NCBI GenBank assembly: GCA_026122225.1
Contig: JANEZZ010000473.1
Coordinates: 310,001-374,000, forward strand
DNA: 64,000 nt
Source: Heloderma charlesbogerti
Taxonomy: Eukaryota; Chordata; Lepidosauria; Squamata; Helodermatidae
Reading direction: 5' to 3'
Below the pieces are notes generated by a model, which saw only the letters and a program-made list of their open reading frames with translations, was not told where the DNA came from and ran no database searches. Below are positions 1 to 11,930 of this stretch, in pieces. Both the position numbers and the translations under genes were made by a program. How positions within the stretch are numbered: position 1 is the stretch's first letter; the number at the start of each line of letters is the position of its first letter.

Positions 1-75
1 ACTAGAGAGCCCCAGGTTCAAATCTTCACTCAGTCATGAAGCTCTCTCAGTGACCTGGTTTCAGGGACGATCTCT
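1..75 (+). repeat. partial tRNA-derived SINE, sense
   Basis: The words GGTTCAAATCT (pol III box B-like) and the following stretch about a gaagctctct / gtgacc motif match the middle of the SINE family seen in antisense at 17100-17310 and 29715-29925. The 5' part lies outside the window. Assignment is by similarity to the other copies here. Confidence 0.6.
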
Positions 76-400
76 TCATGAGGAGTTTTCCTTGACTTAG
101 CTGCCCCATAGAGGCATAAGATCCACAAGTCAACTTTCTGTTTACGGTATACTCCTTATCCTAGATTACACACATACGCTCCGAATATGGTTCTTAGCAA
201 TATCCCCGTTCAGATGTTCAGTCCGAACAGGGTACACAGACATGAGAAAGGGGCACAGAGCTGGCAGGGTGGCCAGTCACAGAGTTTTCTATGGATTACT
301 TCCTCAGAGGACATCTCTCTTGGGTCCTAGTTAGGCATGATCCTAACACCAGCTGAATCTAATTTTTACATGACAACTTTCTCTAAGGGCCAAAGCAGAC
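76..400. other. unassigned intergenic DNA
   Basis: I see no gene, RNA or recognisable repeat here. Confidence 0.5.
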
Positions 401-590
401 ATTACTTTAAATGTGTGTCTCACAACTATGTCTCCCCCTCATTTTTACTCTAGAGTAGGCACAGGGTCCCCAGTCTGGATTGGGACACTAGTGTGGGGGT
501 AGGGGTCTTTTGATCTAGATCAGGCCTCCTGCACCTATTCTAGAGTAAAAATGAAAGGAAGACATAGGTGCTAGACACACACTTACAATT
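401..590. repeat. fold-back (inverted repeat), about 60-bp arms
   Basis: The stretch around 401-460 is repeated in reverse complement at about 535-590. The best part is CATTTTTACTCTAGAGTAGG against CCTATTCTAGAGTAAAAATG, one mismatch in 20. The loop is about 75 bp. There is no coding content. It could be an old MITE; I found no target-site duplication. Confidence 0.6.
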
Positions 591-791
591 GTAGTTGTTT
601 TTGACCCCTAAGACCTTATTCTGAGGAGTCAAAGAATGTGTGGCCAATCCACCAGGAATGGATGTCCCCCACCCCCCGCCAAAAAAGTAGTTCAAAAAAG
701 TACAGTCAATGCTTCTGTAATCTAGTCTGCTACACACAGCTGACAGATTCTCAGGATTTCCATTCCTGTTTTCTAATATTGACAAAACCGA

Positions 792-910
792 GGCTGAATC
801 TACACATAGCAGTATTACTGTTATCACACTGCGGTGGGCACCAATTATTGGGCACCAATAGTTATCACTGCAGTATGATAACGGTAACACTGCTATATGT
901 AGATTCAGCC
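792..910. repeat. palindromic MITE-like element
   Basis: A near-palindrome of about 119 bp: GGCTGAATCTACACATAGCA at the left pairs with its complement ending GTAGATTCAGCC at the right, and the stem continues through TTATCA...TGATAA. It has no coding content. The flanks give no convincing duplication, so the superfamily is open. Confidence 0.65.
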
Positions 911-926
911 CAAATGTTTTTCTATG

Positions 927-927
<1 letters not shown>

Positions 928-958
<31 letters not shown>
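928..958. repeat. (TG)n microsatellite
   Basis: About 15 uninterrupted TG units. The poly-His and poly-Cys/Val open frames crossing it are artefacts of this repeat. Confidence 0.95.
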
Positions 959-960
<2 letters not shown>

Positions 961-1423
961 ACAAAGCTCTGTAATGCCTCTTTCAACACCTCCACTGCTG
1001 CTGCAAAGATGCCTTCAGTTTTGGCTTCCAAGTCAAAGGGGGTCATTCACATTTTCTTCGCTGCACATTGAAATGTGATTTGCTTGTGCCTTCACCATCT
1101 ATTCTTAACTTCTTCCCTTTCTTTCCACTTGACAGCACAGACTTGAAGTACATTGTTCGAATGCACTAAATTGTATTAAAGAGCAATGGATGAACTTGTG
1201 AAAGAAAAGAGAGGAGAAAGATGTAGGGCAGCCAATCTAAGTATTCCAAAATGAACCACTCAGCTCTGCCCTCTAAACCTACTAACTTTTCCAAACTAGA
1301 CATAACAAATGACTTTGATTTGGAACATGTCTTTTGGCACATGCCTATCAAGATTTTAGGTTCCTCTTTGTAACCATCTGGAGGAAAAGTTGTGCTATTT
1401 CAGGTTTTGGAAAGGGATTAAGA

Positions 1424-1551
1424 CAGGATGGACAACTTGTGGACTTCCAGATGTTTTGGCCTACAATACCCATCAGCCCTAGCCAGCATAGCCAGTGGTG
1501 AGGGGAGATGTAGGCCAAAACCTCTGGAGGGCCACAAGTTGCCCACCCCTT
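1424..1551. mobile_element. hAT-H palindromic MITE, copy 1
   Basis: The left arm (GACAACTTGTGG, CCAGATGTTTTGGCCTACAA) is mirrored by the right arm (AGGCCAAAACCTCTGGAGGG, CCACAAGTTGCCCACCCCT). This is the widespread short palindromic family whose arms read approximately CAGGGRTGGGCAAC. Copies are also at 4488, 10498, 18654 and 50938. No duplication is readable at this copy. Confidence 0.65.
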
Positions 1552-1657
1552 CTGAGAGATGGGGTAGGGGAGACTCACAGCAAGGTTCAAAGGCCTACTC
1601 CTGGTTATATTCAAGGACAGATTCCGCAAAAGCAATATACTTAGTGATAATTTATTT

Positions 1658-2204
1658 GTTGTTGTTGTTGTTCAGTCGTTCAGTCATGTCTGACTCTTCG
1701 TGACCCCATGGACCATAGCACACCAGGCCTTCCTGTCCTGCGCTCTCTCCCGGAGTGTGCTCAAGTTCATATTCATTGCATCGGTGATGCTATCTAGCCA
1801 TCTCATCCTCTGCCGTCCCCTTCTCCTTTTGCCTTCAGTCTTTCCCAGCATCAGGGTCTTTTCCAGAGAGTTTTCTCTTCGCATTAGGTGGCCAAAATAT
1901 TTGAGCTTCAGCTTCAGTATCTGTCCTTCCAATGAGCAGTCAGGGTTGATTTCCTTTAGGATGGACTGATTGGACCTCCTTGCAGTCCAGGGGACTCGTA
2001 ACAGTCTTCTCCAGCACCACAGTTCAAAAGCATCAATTCTTCGGCGCTCAGCCTTCCTTATAGTCCAGCTCTCACAGCCATACATTACTACTGGGAAAAC
2101 CATAGCTTTGATTAGACGGACCTTTGTCAGCAAGGTGATGTCTCTTCTTCTTACTATGCTGTCTAGGTTGGCCATAGCTTTCCTCCCAAGGAGCAAGCGT
2201 CTTC
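1658..2204 (-). mobile_element. BovB-1: 5'-truncated RTE/BovB LINE
   Basis: The element reads on the minus strand. Its 3' tail is (TTG)n at 1658 and it is cut off at about 2204, leaving only the last 170 or so codons of the ORF (1684-2196) plus the 3' end. The visible C-terminal region has the CESWTIRKAERRRID and WCWRRLLRVPW blocks shared with BovB-3. A 5' truncation is normal for target-primed reverse transcription. I could not find a clean target-site duplication. Confidence 0.92.
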
Positions 2205-4061
2205 ATGATCACCAGAGACAGCTGCTCTTGACAAGTGATCACATGGGTCAGAAACATACAGGGAGGCAGAGAGAATTACTCTCCTTGGATTCCCTAAATT
2301 GCATCCCTGGTACTTGTAAAACATGAAATTCATAATTTCAGCAGTTCATACTTTAAAAACATTATATGAGAATAATTTGTGCTGCTTATGAAATTTGGTA
2401 AAAGGAACAGTGCTGCAGTGGCCAGTGGTGCATTTAGAAATACAAATCCCAGATTCACTGGTAGGTCCTGGGCAGTGCCAGTCAACAGAGTCAGCACAAT
2501 GGTTGAAGGGGCCTTTGGCAGCGTGCCATTGGGTGGACTTCCCAACACTGAGAGGCTCCCTCCAGCCATAGTCATACTTGACAGCAATGGCAAACAGTTG
2601 GAAAGCTGCCATTTTAATTTCCTGCAATGCTCTAGAGTAGCTGAGGTAGTGACGCACTGGGACATGGTGGGAAGTTTAAAATAGTGGCTTCCTGGACACA
2701 GCTGCCTACAATGTGTCAATGCCAGTGGGCCCTGCCAGGGCACTGGAAGCTGCCTGAGGGTTTCAGGTGCTGATGCCATCTCTCAACCTAAGGTACCTAT
2801 CACAGACATTTAGTATCAAAGAGGGTTCTTTCTCCTATCACGTTGCCTCATACCCTGAGTTGGTTTCCCCCAAACATTGAAACACAAAACATTGTACATA
2901 TTGCTTGCCACTACCTTAGCATCACTGAGGATGTTGCCTCAAATTCTCTTATAAAAGCCCCACACCCAATCTGTATGTAAGTACAGCAGAATGTTTCAAC
3001 ATGGGTTGGGAGAAGGCTAAACACCAAGACACTGTATTTAATTTTTTTTATTTTTAAAAAATCAGTATTTATTTTTAAGGCAACCAGAAACGCATTCACA
3101 CACAAAGAGGCAAACAAATATTCTTTAAAAAGACCTTAAAAGGCCATTTCCCCTAGATGGTAAAAAAAACAACAACCTGGTACAATATAATTGCATAGCT
3201 TCAGAGTTCTTGGAATCAAAGTCCAGGTTTTGAAGCTGGGTCAAGGCTAGGAGGGAGACACCGGCCTCCTCATTTACCTAGACACATGTTAGCCAGCGGG
3301 AACTTGCAATGCGAAGGGATCACAGACCTGTCAGACTTTGAGCTGAAAATAAGTCTCCTGACCTTGATCAAAAGCTCAGCTTTCAGCGTAGACAGGTGCC
3401 TGTCTGCAGTGCCGGTTCTAAGTTGTGATATCCCTTGGGCAAGGCATCTTCAATGGACTCCTCCCTGGATGACTCTACTTTCTCACTGCCATTGTCATCA
3501 ACTGCTATTGCTCCTCATCCTCTCTCAAGCATTGCTACTACTTGCTTGACAGGCAGAGTCAGTGAGCTAGGAGGCAATGGCATATGCTGCTGCTGCTCCT
3601 CACCACCGCTGTTCTCTGGTTCAGAGTGAGAGGCAGGTGAACAAACAGGTTGCAATGGTGAAGAGAAGAAGCAGCTCCAGGGGGATTCTTGTCAGTGGAC
3701 CCATGTTGGGGTACAGGCCCTCGGCAGGTGCCCAACCATGGCTACCCTTGATGCTGCCCCTGCCTGTCTGTAAGGCTTTCTTTGCTGGCAAAAGGTAGGG
3801 AACTGGCAGGGGAGGGCAAATCAGAGCCAGGCAGGCTAGTCAGCAAACCTCTTTTCTGCACCCTGACGTGGAAGACTTGGGGCTTCACTCAAAAGCGCTT
3901 AGAGATTTTATTATATTAAGAAGTATATGAATAAAATGGGGTGCACCTTTGCTGTGATAAAGACTTTCAGCACAGGGAAATGACACAATCAGTTGATCCA
4001 AAAGCTCTTTGGAACTGGGGTGTGGGGACTTGAAAATACAGAGGTGGTCACTGGAATATAG
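2205..4061. other. unassigned intergenic DNA
   Basis: No recognisable gene or repeat family. It holds A/T runs near 3040-3080 and 3160-3175, and short open frames without protein-like features. Confidence 0.5.
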
Positions 4062-4222
4062 GAATCGGCCTTATGCTAAGTCAGACTATTGCTCCATCTA
4101 GTCCAGTATTGTTGACACAGACTAGAAGTGGCTCTCCAGGGTTTCAGGCAGGGTTCTTTCTTTCCCAGACCTACCTGGAAGTGCTGGGAATCAAACTTGG
4201 GACCTTCTGGTCATGTTGCCTA
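4062..4222 (-). repeat. tRNA-derived SINE, antisense, old
   Basis: Blocks such as TAAGTCAGACTATTGCTCCA, CTCTCCAGGGTTTCAGGCAG and TACCTGGAAGTGCTGGGAAT ... GGGACCTTCTG are those of a common reptile SINE whose tRNA-like head lies on the right (minus-strand reading). A second copy is at 46862-47045. Confidence 0.55.
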
Positions 4223-4487
4223 GAGAGCTGGCAGCCTGGCAGGATGGAAAACAAAAGCAGAAATCTCCAGATCTATTCCTGGTCAGAAATTCAGCAAGCA
4301 AGAGCCAGGTAAAGCAGGCAAGGCTGACTGTTGTCCAGACAAACAGCTGTTATAACGATACCAGGTCAAGGGAAACCAGTGGGCTGAAGGAGTCAGTCTG
4401 GAGCCTGGGGGGGGGGTATCATATTCCCTGAGAACCTTTCAAGCCACACAGGTGCCCCACCACAAGAATGACACAGCACAGATCTAG

Positions 4488-4624
4488 CAGGGGAGGGCAA
4501 CTTGTAGACCCTCCAGATATTCTGGCCTACAACTCACATGACCCCTCACCATTTGCTATGCTGGCTAGGACTGATGGGAGTTGTAAGCCAAAACATCTGG
4601 AGGACCACAAGTTGACCATCCCCA
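4488..4624. mobile_element. hAT-H palindromic MITE, copy 2
   Basis: CAGGGGAGGGCAACTTGTAG on the left, ACATCTGGAGGACCACAAGT on the right, with the central GATGGGAGTTGTAAGCC stem. It is an imperfect palindrome related to the copies at 1424, 10498, 18654 and 50938. Confidence 0.65.
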
Positions 4625-5417
4625 ATAGAGGTTCCTTGCTCCAGCCTCAGCAGCCACTGAAGGATCCCAAATGACATTTGCATTGATGTGATTGAGAATA
4701 GGTGGCATGACCGTGCGTCACGACAACGAATTATTCACAAATAATATTAGTTGTTGCCTTCAGCTTTGTATCGTTATTTGCAAACTGCCAATTTCACCCA
4801 CAGCCCTCAGTTAATCATGTGTATAAGCTTATGCACATTTGTTGCTGGTTGTGTGTCATTTCAGTCCCTGTCACATTCAGTGTGCTAAAGGAAAAACATG
4901 CAATTTAAATAAGATATGAGTAATGTTCAGTGCAGTTTATGACTCTTTCCGTAATGATAAAAGCTGATCAGCTCAGATTTCCTGCTGCTGATTTGAATAA
5001 TTTACAACATAATGTAGGCGTATTATTTTTTTCAAGCTATATTAATCACAAAAAGACTTCATTAAATTCAAAGTTATGGGGTGGGGGAGGTAGCTTCACA
5101 AATGCTGTGTTGTGACAGGCATGCTGCTAAGAATAAACACAGTATCCCCATTCACGTATGAGTCTCCCTGCATAGTGGGGAGTGCCACACAGAGAGAATA
5201 TAGCCCCCCAAACCTTTGCAAAACTGCACATAATAACAATTCTAATTGGATTATACATGTTTATAATGAACAACTCTGAGATTAAAATCATTTCTGATCC
5301 ATTCACTAGGAGTATATGCAGCTGGCTCTTTATCATTCAATTTTGTTTATAATAGGAAGCTATTTCTGGTTTTGGATTAGACATGAATTGTGTTGAATAT
5401 TTAATACATCCATTTCA

Positions 5418-5870
5418 TTCATTCATTCATTCATTTTAAATATTTCTAGGCCACCTTTTAGGACAGCAACCCTCCAAAGACGGGTTACAGTAATACAGTT
5501 CCATAGAGTAAAAACAAAAGTTCATAAAAACAACAAACAACAGAAATAAAATGTCTGGCCTGGACAGTACTAAAAACCTGCAACACAGTTGCAGCTACAA
5601 ACCAGAACAGTCCAATAAAACGTAATCAGAAGGCCAGAAAAAACAAGTATGTCTTCAGAGCTTTCCTAAAAGTTTACAATGATAGAGCCTGACAAACCCT
5701 TAATGGCAACCCATTCCAGAGGTGTGGGGCTACTGCAGAAAAGGCCCTCTCTCATGTACTTGCAGACCTAACTGCCCTCAATAGTGGTCAAGTGAGAAGG
5801 GCCTTTGTTGCTGATCTTAAAGTGTGGACAGGCTGATATGGCTGAAGGCAGTCCTTCAAGAGGGGGGAAA
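5418..5870 (-). mobile_element. L2-type LINE 3' end, antisense
   Basis: It begins with a (CATT)n tail at 5418. The run GAGAAGGGCCTTTGTTGCTG ... GATCTTAAAGTGTGGACAGG lines up with the 3' coding part of the larger L2 at 24352-28400 (GAGAAGGGCCGCTGACGATG ... GATCTTAAGGTCCGGGCAGG). It is a 5'-truncated, decayed copy. Confidence 0.65.
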
Positions 5871-5874
5871 CCCA

Positions 5875-7108
5875 CCATTGCCAAGAAGACAAGGTTTGCT
5901 CTGACCACTGCCTCTAATGGAAATAGAGGAAAGAATGGAAGCAAGAAAAGTCATGAATGAACCGAGCACAGGGAATCAACCAGCATGCATTCCTTCAGCT
6001 AAATTGGGCTGGGCCACCATTCACACCTACTTCGGTCTTGCTGGAGAAGAGGAGGAAACAGAAGAAAGGGGCAGGTTATGGTCAGCAAAAATGCAGAGGA
6101 CACTTTCCCAGTTCCCCCCATCATCTACTAGCTATAACAACCACTGCTGCTGTACAGTACAGAACAGTACAGTATTTGTTACTGTACAATATTGCACTGG
6201 CCTTGTACAGTATTTAACAGTACATTCAGAAAAGTTACACTTGACTATGAGAAATATTTTTTCTATCACAGCTTCCATTCACTTTCTTAGATCATATTGG
6301 AAAACTGGTCTGGAACTAAAGTGGTACTGGAAGCAAAGGACTCTTGCGTTATGATGTGTAACATAGATCACTATATCATTATGCAAATTTTTTTAGATAA
6401 AACTAACTGGGGCAGGTTTTAAAAAACAAAAATCCAACAGGGGGTAGTGTTTTTTTGAGCACAGACTTTCCTTGTATAGCTCATGCAACACCTTCTAAGC
6501 CACTGGTTTTCATTTGATTTTGCCGTTCTAATCTGCTGCTTCTGAAGATTATTTTTTGATGGATTGTTCTGTAACACCACAATGTAAGTTACCATCAGGT
6601 AATGTCTGCAGTGAGGAATGTGGTATATGGAACCTTAATTAAAACAAAGCAATTAAACCCAGTGTAGCAGCTGTTTTTCGAAATGAGCAGTTTCATTATA
6701 GCTGTAATGTGGACAATTGAGAGCATCTATCTTGATTTCTTTATATACAGCGCTGTTATATTTTTTACTATCTAAGGGTTTCCCCATGACAACGGAAGGA
6801 GAAGCCATTTGTGGCTTACCCAGATTTTTCAAGGAACCAGCTTTGCTCTGCACAGGGCTCCATGAGTGAGTGCATCGCACCATTTTAAGTCACTTCACAG
6901 AACTTACTTCCGGGTAGGGTGGGGGGTTGAAGTGATCATCATCTGACTGGCAGGGGCTGCTCAAACAATAAGAGAGGTGTCCCCCCCCTTCCAGGCTCTC
7001 CCCACACTTTCTTCTTCTTAATTACATGCCTTATTAAACACAAGGGTAGTTACTTCCAAGTAGACACTAATTGGTTTGTTTGTGCTGGGAAAGACACTCA
7101 GGGGAAAC
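5875..7108. other. unassigned intergenic DNA
   Basis: No gene recognised. Around 6150-6225 there is a local cluster of TACAGTA/TACTGTA words; the rest looks like ordinary non-coding sequence. Confidence 0.5.
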
Positions 7109-7900
7109 TAGGGATGTACGAAAGTCACTTACCTTTCCGCAGATTATGTTCATGGGGGGGAGGCATTCTGTCCCTCCCCCCGGAATCCTCAATGGGGGGA
7201 GGCGATCCGTACCTCCCCCCCCGGAATCCTCGATGGCCAGCTGTGCTCTGCGGCGGCTCCGCGGAGCAGCCGACCAGGCCCAGGCCAGAGCTGCCCGCAG
7301 CCGGATTTCCGGCCACAGAGGGCTCTGGGTAAAAACAAAAACAAAAAACAACCATGTATGCAAATGGCGGTGGCTAATTTGCGTTCCTTATTTTTCGCCA
7401 TCTTAGTCTACGTAAATATTTACGTAGACTATTACGGCGAAAATAAAGGGGAACGCAAATAGCGTAGCGGGCGCTATTTGCATCCCTTTTTGATTTGCCG
7501 CCATAGTCTACGTAAATATTTACACAGACTAAGACGGCCAAAAATAAGGAACGCAAATGGCGGCGGCCGTAGCCGCTGCCATTTGTGTACGCGGTTTTTT
7601 GTGTTTTTTTACCCAGCCATGATAGCCTACATAAATCTTTACGTAGCCTATCACGTCGTGTAAAAAAAAATAAAAATGACAAGACTGCAAATGGCGGTGG
7701 CGGCAGCCAGTTGGAAGACCAGCTGCCACTGCCACCGGAGCCGCCGCCACCCAGAACATCCACCCCAGGTAAGTCTCGTCCCAGGGGGGATCCGCGGGGG
7801 GGCGGGGGGTGGCAGGCTGTTCCGCCACGGAGTTCGGGGGGCCGAATGCACTGGCATTCGGCCTCACAAAGATCCGTGGCAGAATTCTCTGACATCCCTA
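7109..7900. mobile_element. hAT-A copy 1 (CpG-rich hairpin element)
   Basis: It starts TAGGGATGTACGAAAGTC and ends GAATTCTCTGACATCCCTA. Inside are hairpins on CTACGTAAA/TTTACGTAG stems, GCAAATGGCGGC/GCCGCCATTTGC inverted pairs, and a subterminal hairpin GGCCGAATGC-ACTG-GCATTCGGCC. The motif AGGTAAGT faces outward near both ends (complement near 7128; plus strand at about 7767). There is no ORF of interest. The flanks ggggaaac and gctggatg do not match, so this copy may be old or recombined. Confidence 0.8.
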
Positions 7901-8050
7901 GCTGGATGGCCATGACATCATGTATCCCTAATGACCTTCGAACGCAGCCAGCTCAGAGTAAATCACTCATGGAGGCACCCCATGAGATGCTAGAATAGTG
8001 GACAGGAATGCTGAAGGCTCAGCCGTTATCCTGAACGTCATGGTTGTTGC

Positions 8051-8445
8051 TAAGGTGGCCACTTACACAATGCCCCCCTCCCCCAGAAAGGAAATACACC
8101 ACACAAAAGTATTGCACTGATTTGCATAAAGTTTGCATATGCTAATTTATATGTATAAATGCCAATTGAGAAACAGTTACTATAATTTAAATAGAAATAC
8201 AAGACATTTGGCCATAGTAGAGAAGACTGTGTCCAGATGACCTGTGTGCCCTACTCAGCTTGTTGTCCAGGTGCTCACCATTGATTGGTCACTTCAAGCC
8301 CTCTGCTCACTCTCCCTTCTTGTGGTTCTTTGTCTTTGATCTTTACTTGCACAGCCCTTCAAATAGAGGATGCCTTCAAATACAGGACTGCCAGCTCTTC
8401 AAATACAGGACTGTTCTCTATAAAGCAGGGCACGTGGCCATCCTA
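8051..8445. mobile_element. hAT-F short non-autonomous element, copy 1
   Basis: The ends TAAGGTGGCCAC and GTGGCCATCCTA are inverted repeats, and the flanks GTTGTTGC (8043-8050) and GTTGTTGT (8446-8453) match at 7 of 8 positions. An 8-bp duplication with TA-start TIRs is the hAT pattern. The interior aligns with 11053-11188 plus 15941-16140, which is the same element split by BovB-2. It has no coding capacity. Confidence 0.75.
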
Positions 8446-8919
8446 GTTGTTGTCCATGACACCACCACTCTATGCCCCCGCAATGCTCCAGAGAACCACC
8501 TGAGGAATGGTTTTGGGGGAGAGGTTGGAAACTATCCTGTATGCATTTTTAAGATGTCTTTATAATTTACAAATATAATAATAACCAAAAAAAAGAAAGG
8601 GTGGGGGAAGCCATGAAAGAAAGAAAAAAAGGGGGGGACACTGCATGCATGAGGAATGCTGTATTCAGCTCTTTGGCTCTTGGCTGAGAAGACTTCTCAT
8701 GGAGAAGGAAAAGCCAAAATGGTTACTAGCTGCTATGGTGAAGCAAACACCACTTCCTCTAATTTGGGAGCTAGAGCGTAAAAACAACGATAAGAAGAAA
8801 ATCCACTAGTAGCACATGAAGCCAGGCATGATCTCTCTGCCACCTACCTTCTTGTCCTTGCAATGCCAGGCAAAGACCTTTTCATTTCCCCAAGCTTTTG
8901 AGATACAATTTTAAAATAG

Positions 8920-9080
8920 TCTGCCGACTATTTTATGCTGTTTTATGATGTTTAATAAGCTTTAGCTTATAATATTTTGTTCTAATTACATTTTCATTGG
9001 GTTCTTTTTTCTTTTAGTCAACTGTCCTGGGATTACAGTTGAAGGGCAGTATAAAAATACTTAAATGAAATAAGGAATTA
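8920..9080 (+). repeat. L2/CR1-type LINE 3' tail, sense
   Basis: AT-rich tail ending in GGGCAGTATAAAAATACTTA and AAATAAGG-like repeats, the same ending as at 16780-16950 and 20940-21092. Only the 3' untranslated end is present. Confidence 0.45.
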
Positions 9081-9089
9081 AATAAATAG

Positions 9090-9295
9090 TTATAAAACCA
9101 TAAGAGCAGCATTACCAAAACCAGCCAGCGCCTGTCCATTTCAATGGCCCCCTGAACAACGACAAAGGATAAGCCAGCTAGCCTACTTGGGAAGTGAAAT
9201 CCACTAAGAGGTTGCTACTACCAAGAAGAAGACCTTGCTCCTGGTTGGCATCCACCTAACTTCAGAAGGCAGGAACACTTGGAGCAAGCTCTCTC

Positions 9296-9326
<31 letters not shown>

Positions 9327-10490
9327 CCCTGACTGCCATGCAGGGTAATATAGAGCAGGAGGTATTTCTTAAAATAATTGTAAGGCATGGGTGGACTAGG
9401 GATGGTGGAGAAATCCACTGTGGATTTAAATCAGTCCGGATTCTTGAGAACCCATCCTGCGAAGACTTCAGTGGACCGACCCCACTCACCCTCAGGTCTA
9501 TCGGATTTCCCACGGGGTGGCTCTCCTCCCTTCTAAACGGCGTTGGGGTGAGAGTGCTGGGGTGCCACCGAGGTCCTTCCTCCCTGTGCCGGCTGTCAAG
9601 GGCTTCCTTAGCAGCCGGCGTGGGGAGGAAGGGTCCTGGTGTGGCCACCCTTGAAATCCGATGGACACAGTAAGGCTCCAGGGAAATCCGCAGGGCCCCA
9701 AGCATCCCAGATTTCCCTGCTATGGACCCTGACTGCCCCCCTGACCAGATGTCACAGAGTTCATACACCCCTCAGGTAGACAGAAGTCAGGATTGTCCAA
9801 CTGATTCTGTTTTTTTATTAGGATCATGAAGTCTGCCAACCAGTGCCAGAAACAAAATGTTGGCTCAGGGGGCAGAGTAAATTATCTACTGCACCCCATG
9901 AATCATACACTGGGATCTATACAAATCTTCAGTTGAGGTACCAGAGCTCAAGGATTTTAATACGAAAGTCTGAAACTAGCCAGCAGAGCTAGTTCAGTTC
10001 AATGCAACCCATTAAGACTCCTATTTTACAGATGAGGAACACTGAGACCAAGCGATAAGGCCATTAGCACCATGTAAGCCATAGCAGAATTGTTTTCCTT
10101 AACTTGCCATTTTACTTGCTATCATTAAAGTATTGGAGTCAGAAAACCTTGGAGATCTACTGCAAAGCACCCAGCGATCTTGCAGTAGATCCCCATCTAT
10201 CTTCTGCCCACCCCTGCTTTAAGTGCTTATTGTGAAGACAAGACTGGCCATGCCTGTTTCATTCAGGAAATCTATCTGTAATTGGATGTAAGGTCTCCCC
10301 CCCCCCTATTTTGTACGCTGCAAAAACAACAGCCCTTCAACGAAGACAACGGATATTGGATTTGGGCCATTCAGGCTCCGGCTATTGGACAGACCCTCCA
10401 TAACATAAAAATAAATAAACAATGATCTTCTTTGCTGGATTCTTTTGAGAACAGACAAAATCCTGAACCTGGTCCTGAGGCTCTGATGTA
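9090..10490. other. mostly unassigned; (CT)n microsatellite and MIR-like scrap
   Basis: It holds (TC)n at 9288-9328. A TAGGGATGGTGGAGAAATCC word at about 9396 resembles a hAT end, but no partner end could be matched. A block ATTTTACAGATGAGGAACAC near 10021 resembles the MIR core. No gene is recognised. Confidence 0.45.
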
Positions 10491-10497
10491 GCTGTAT

Positions 10498-10603
10498 CCA
10501 ACTTGGTGCCCTCCAGATACTTTGGACTACAATTCCCAGCATTCCTAACCATTGTGCATGCTGGCTGGGGCTGATGGGCTTCTGAAGGGCACCAGGTTGG
10601 GAA
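10498..10603. mobile_element. hAT-H palindromic MITE, copy 3
   Basis: Left arm CCAACTTGGTGCCCTCCAGA and TTTGGACTACAATTCCCAGC; right arm GAAGGGCACCAGGTTGGG. It is a diverged member of the palindromic family also at 1424, 4488, 18654 and 50938. Confidence 0.55.
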
Positions 10604-11405
10604 AGTCTGTGCTGATGCATATTGCCACTCCTATCAGTTGAGAAACTTTCCTATTTGTTGGGAACTCAATAAGGTAGCGGAGTGGTAGGCAGCTTTTTTG
10701 GGCCTGCGGCCACATTTTCAAGGGGCTCAAGACAAGAGTGGATTTGCTTCATAGTCATTTGGGCCTGTGGGCATTTATTTTTTGGATAGTCTGTTCTTCT
10801 CCCCACCCCTGGCTTGGATTCTCTCTTTTCTTGTCTGTTGCCACCCCCCCTCCCCGTGCCACCACTTGCATTCTCCCACTAGTGCACGCAGGGCTCTCTT
10901 GGATGGGCTGCAGCAGATTGTGTGACAATTTTGCTAGCATATCTTTAACCTAAAGAACAAAACTAAACCTTCTTGGCTTTTAAAACGGTGCAAAAAATGC
11001 TACTTTGGAGTAACGAGATGCAGCCGGTGGAATAAAATGCTGTGCTCGTGTTAAGGGTGGCCACCTATGGATCATCAAAAAATAGGAGAAAAGAGGTCAC
11101 CAGTTTGCATCAGGTTTGCATTTGCTAATTTATATGTATCGCTAATTTAGAAATAATTATTATAATTTAAATGGAAATACAGTACACCCCTTCATGGATC
11201 ACTGCCTTGTTGTGGCGAAGGGGCTTGCATAACTCAGTGAAGCCATAAGCTATGCTGTGCAGGGTCACCCAAGATGGACAGGTCATGGTGGAGAGTTCTG
11301 ACAAAATGTGGTCCACTGGAGAAGGAAATGGCAACCCACTCCAGTATTCTTGCCAAGAAATCCCCATGAAACATATCACAAGGCTTAAAGATATGATGCC
11401 GGAAG

Positions 11406-11930
11406 ATGAGCCCCTCAGGTCGGAAGGTGTCCAATATACTACTGGGTAATGAACAGAGGGAATTTCCAAGTAGCGCCAGAAAGAGTGAAGCGGCTAGGCC
11501 AAAGCCGAAAGGACACTCAGCTGTGGATGGGTCTGGTGGTGAAAAGAAAGTCCGGTACTGTAAAGAACAATATTGTTTAGGAACCTGGAATGTAATATCA
11601 ATGAATCAAGGTAAGCTGGAGGTGGTCAAACATGAGATGGCAAGACTGAACATCGAGATCTTGGGAATCAGCGAACTAAAATGGACAAGCATGGGCAAAT
11701 TTAATTCAGGTGACCATTATATCTACTACTGTGGGCAAGAATCCCTTAGAAGAAATGGAGTAGCACTCATAGTCAACAAAAGGGTGGGAAAAGCAGTACT
11801 GGGGTACAATCTCAAAAACGATAGAATGATCTCAGTAAGAATCCAAGGCAAACCATTCAACATCACAGTAATTCAAGTCTACGCCCCAACCACTGAGGCC
11901 GAAGAAGCTGAGGTTGATCAGTTCTGTTAA
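11406..11930 (+). pseudogene. BovB-2 endonuclease-domain fragment
   Basis: An AP-endonuclease-like N-terminal part of the RTE polyprotein. The LGTWNVISMN, ISELKWTSMG and TVIQVYAPTTEAEEAEVD blocks are recognisable. The frame ends at a TAA where BovB-3 has Glu in the FYEDLQHLLEL block, upstream of the GDWNAKVG and SDHELL catalytic blocks. Those follow in later sequence but are separated by stops. The start used here is a downstream ATG; the true frame began further 5', as in BovB-3. Confidence 0.9.

Noticed and set aside
540..1046. Minus-strand frame with a poly-His/Thr run
   Set aside because: It is translated (TG)n plus a palindromic MITE.
7067..7998. Many overlapping Pro/Arg/Gly-rich open frames on both strands (also at 12847-13850, 14230-14540, 30519-31160, 32720-34380, 36158-37810, 44328-45097, 55404-56426, 61520-62375)
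   Set aside because: They are by-products of the CpG-rich, stop-poor hAT-A/B/C interiors and neighbouring GC-rich repeats. All frames are open at once and none shows a domain.
9396..9735. Possible further hAT copy beginning TAGGGATGGTGGAGAAATCC
   Set aside because: No matching right terminus or 8-bp duplication could be found; GCATCCCA near 9700 is too weak.
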